Origin: Ureaplasma sp. Hg2
Lineage (GTDB): Bacteria > Bacillota_I > Bacilli_A > Mycoplasmatales > Mycoplasmoidaceae
Assembly (NCBI GenBank): GCA_021378525.1
Contig: JAACJW010000002.1
Coordinates: 1-64,000 of the forward strand
Direction: 5' to 3'
Length of the DNA stretch: 64,000 bases
Position 1 is the stretch's first letter; the number at the start of each line of letters is the position of its first letter. Shown in pieces: positions 61,841 to 64,000 of the stretch. A program made the position numbers and the translations under genes. The notes beneath the pieces are model-generated. The model saw only the letters and a list, made by a program, of their open reading frames with translations. It had not been told where the DNA came from and ran no database searches.

Positions 61841-64000
61841 ATGCAGATAAATAAAATATTTAAATCAAGTATAGTAATTGCTTTTAGTTTAGCGTTACCT
61901 TTTTCGCTTTTGTGAGGCGCTTCAAGTTTGCCGCGCCCGACAAACACAACAACTTTAAATACTTCAAACAACATTACCACTAATAGTGTCCAAACAATTA
62001 GCGATGCAAAAATAAATACGGTTGGTACTAAATATTGAGGGACTAAGCAATTTAATACACTTAATACAATTCATAAGGATGGCGTGCTTGTTAATTTAGG
62101 CGGAAATAACGAGGGTATGATTACGCTTGTTAGTATGACCGATCCCACAACTTTCATCCCAGATCCTGCTAACCCCAAATCTAACATATACAAGGGCGGC
62201 CCCTATGAGTTCGTTTTGTATGATAGAAGTAACGGCCAAATTAATAGTGAATTTAGTTTAGTTCAAAATGGTAATCCCTTTCAAATCACGGCTAATCAAT
62301 ATTTACTCGATTATTTTATTAACGGACATTACTTCTACGCTATTGTGATGAATGGCTTGCAAAAAGTTGAATTTAATTGCTTTAATTTGAATACCGGTGT
62401 GCGTGATGATTCAAAATCTTTTGAATATGCATTGGATGTGCCATTGAGATACGGGAATACCCGTAGTAATGACACCATCCATGCAAAGACGTTGTTTGTT
62501 GCTAATGGTCAATCGTATGAAAACTCCGATATTTATTTTTTGGCAGCAACAGGAGACTTAAACGGTTCAGAGAAAATTAAGATTTATGCTTTTAATATAG
62601 CTAAACCACTTACCCCGTTAATTGCAGCGAGTGAATATGCTCCTTTACCATTTAATTCTTTACCGAATTCAAATTCGCTTATCCCTTGTGGTTTGGTAGA
62701 ATATAATGGCGAAATTGTTGTTTATTTATACACATGAAATTATTATAATATTTCAACAATAACTTTTGGGTTTGACCCTAAACATTTTAATGCTATAAAT
62801 TATAAAGCTACTTGACGAGATGGCTCTGATCCATCACCAATAAGTATGCAACCAAAAGACCAACAAATAAATTGAGGTTTCTTAAACGACCCTGATAAAT
62901 CATCTAATCAAATAAGAACTTTTATAATTCCGATTAATAAAACAGAATTTTATAGTTTTATGTATTTTGACAATCCAAATGGTAGTCATTCACAGCGTGC
63001 CGATATGCAAACACCAGCAGAAAATTGATTAATTATGACCAAATTAGATTCAACTAGACCAGAAAAATGAAATGGTGATTATGGTGTAGATAACCCTGGT
63101 TATTATCATTGAATTAGTTTGAATGTGTTGCCTGGAGAATCAACCACAGTTACCACTCATAAATATTCAACAATTAGTCATACTGATGATACATTATACA
63201 TTGAAGAAGTTGCGGGCAAAGATAATGGTGGGGCCGATAATTATAAAATATATGAAATTCCGGTAACATCAAAGGGTTCTAAAAATATGACGACACTCGA
63301 TGATATCTTTGCATCTGAATCTGAAATTGCAAATGGAACTAAATACACCATCAATAATTCACCGAAGGATTATTTATATTCGACTGTGGTTCCAATAAGC
63401 GGATCTTTTGAGAATACCGTTGCTAAACCAGAAATGATAGTAACTGACACCGGTGGTGCTATTATATTTGATGTTGATACTGTTGGTTCGAACGTAGTTA
63501 ATGAATATCAAATTGGTAAGACTACTAAAAGTTATCGAAATATAGATGATAATAATAAATACTCTAATTTAGTTGCCACGTTTTATAATTATAAAAATGG
63601 TAATAAAGTTCCAGATTTTGATGATGTCTTGGATGGCGATGTTTTTAATAAAACAATCACATATAATAAATTCAATAAAGAATATAGCCGTAACGGTAAT
63701 TTAACAAAAGTGCAGACAACCTTCCAAAATAGATTGTCTGAAGCCAACGATTCTTTTAAAGATAGTGTTAATGTGAAAATGTCGAATACCAATGTTAAGA
63801 GTAAAGATTTTTTCACTGGCTCTGTAGACTTCTCCTATAAAGTAACCGGAGCAAGTGCTTGAACAAATCGCGGTGTATATGATCAAAAATTAAATTTAAG
63901 CCATAATGTCTTTATGTTCGATTGAGTTGTTACCGGTAGTATAATTGCTGTCGTTGCACTATTAATTATTTTATCGTCATTAACTGGTTTCATTATTCAT
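61841..64000 (+). CDS. Large surface protein (3' truncated by window) with signal peptide and a TM segment at the window edge
   Basis: MQINKIFKSSIVIAFSLALPFSLLWGASS...; track ORFs 62084 and 63119 in frame; ends ...VVTGSIIAVVALLIILSSLTGFIIH. Confidence 0.8.

Overview
This is a Mollicutes-type chromosome segment: AT-rich, with UGA read as Trp. The supplied ORF track stops at TGA, so most genes appear in pieces; I rejoined in-frame pieces by hand. Housekeeping blocks are tsaD-metK, an ABC exporter, asnS-pgsA-asnA, ldh, gapN, an RNase J-like gene + FtsK-like gene + thioredoxin, coaBC-coaX, lpdA-lplA, tRNA-Trp(CCA), infC-rpmI-rplT and lepA-MFS. Accessory content includes three tandem LRR-like lipoproteins with duplicated upstream regions, several large coiled-coil or low-complexity proteins, and a cluster of large paralogous surface proteins. 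In two of those surface proteins long low-complexity repeats lie on the predicted cytoplasmic side of a C-terminal TM helix. A ~3 kb ORF-free interval (33.85-36.84 kb) holds a diverged tandem array with a ~230-290 bp period plus two related palindromes. The most interesting observations are this non-coding array, the surface-protein family with inside repeats, and an adjacent pair of apparent pseudo-enzymes: an RNase J-like protein lacking its metal ligands and an FtsK-like protein with a broken Walker A. All calls come from reading the sequence; no database search was run.
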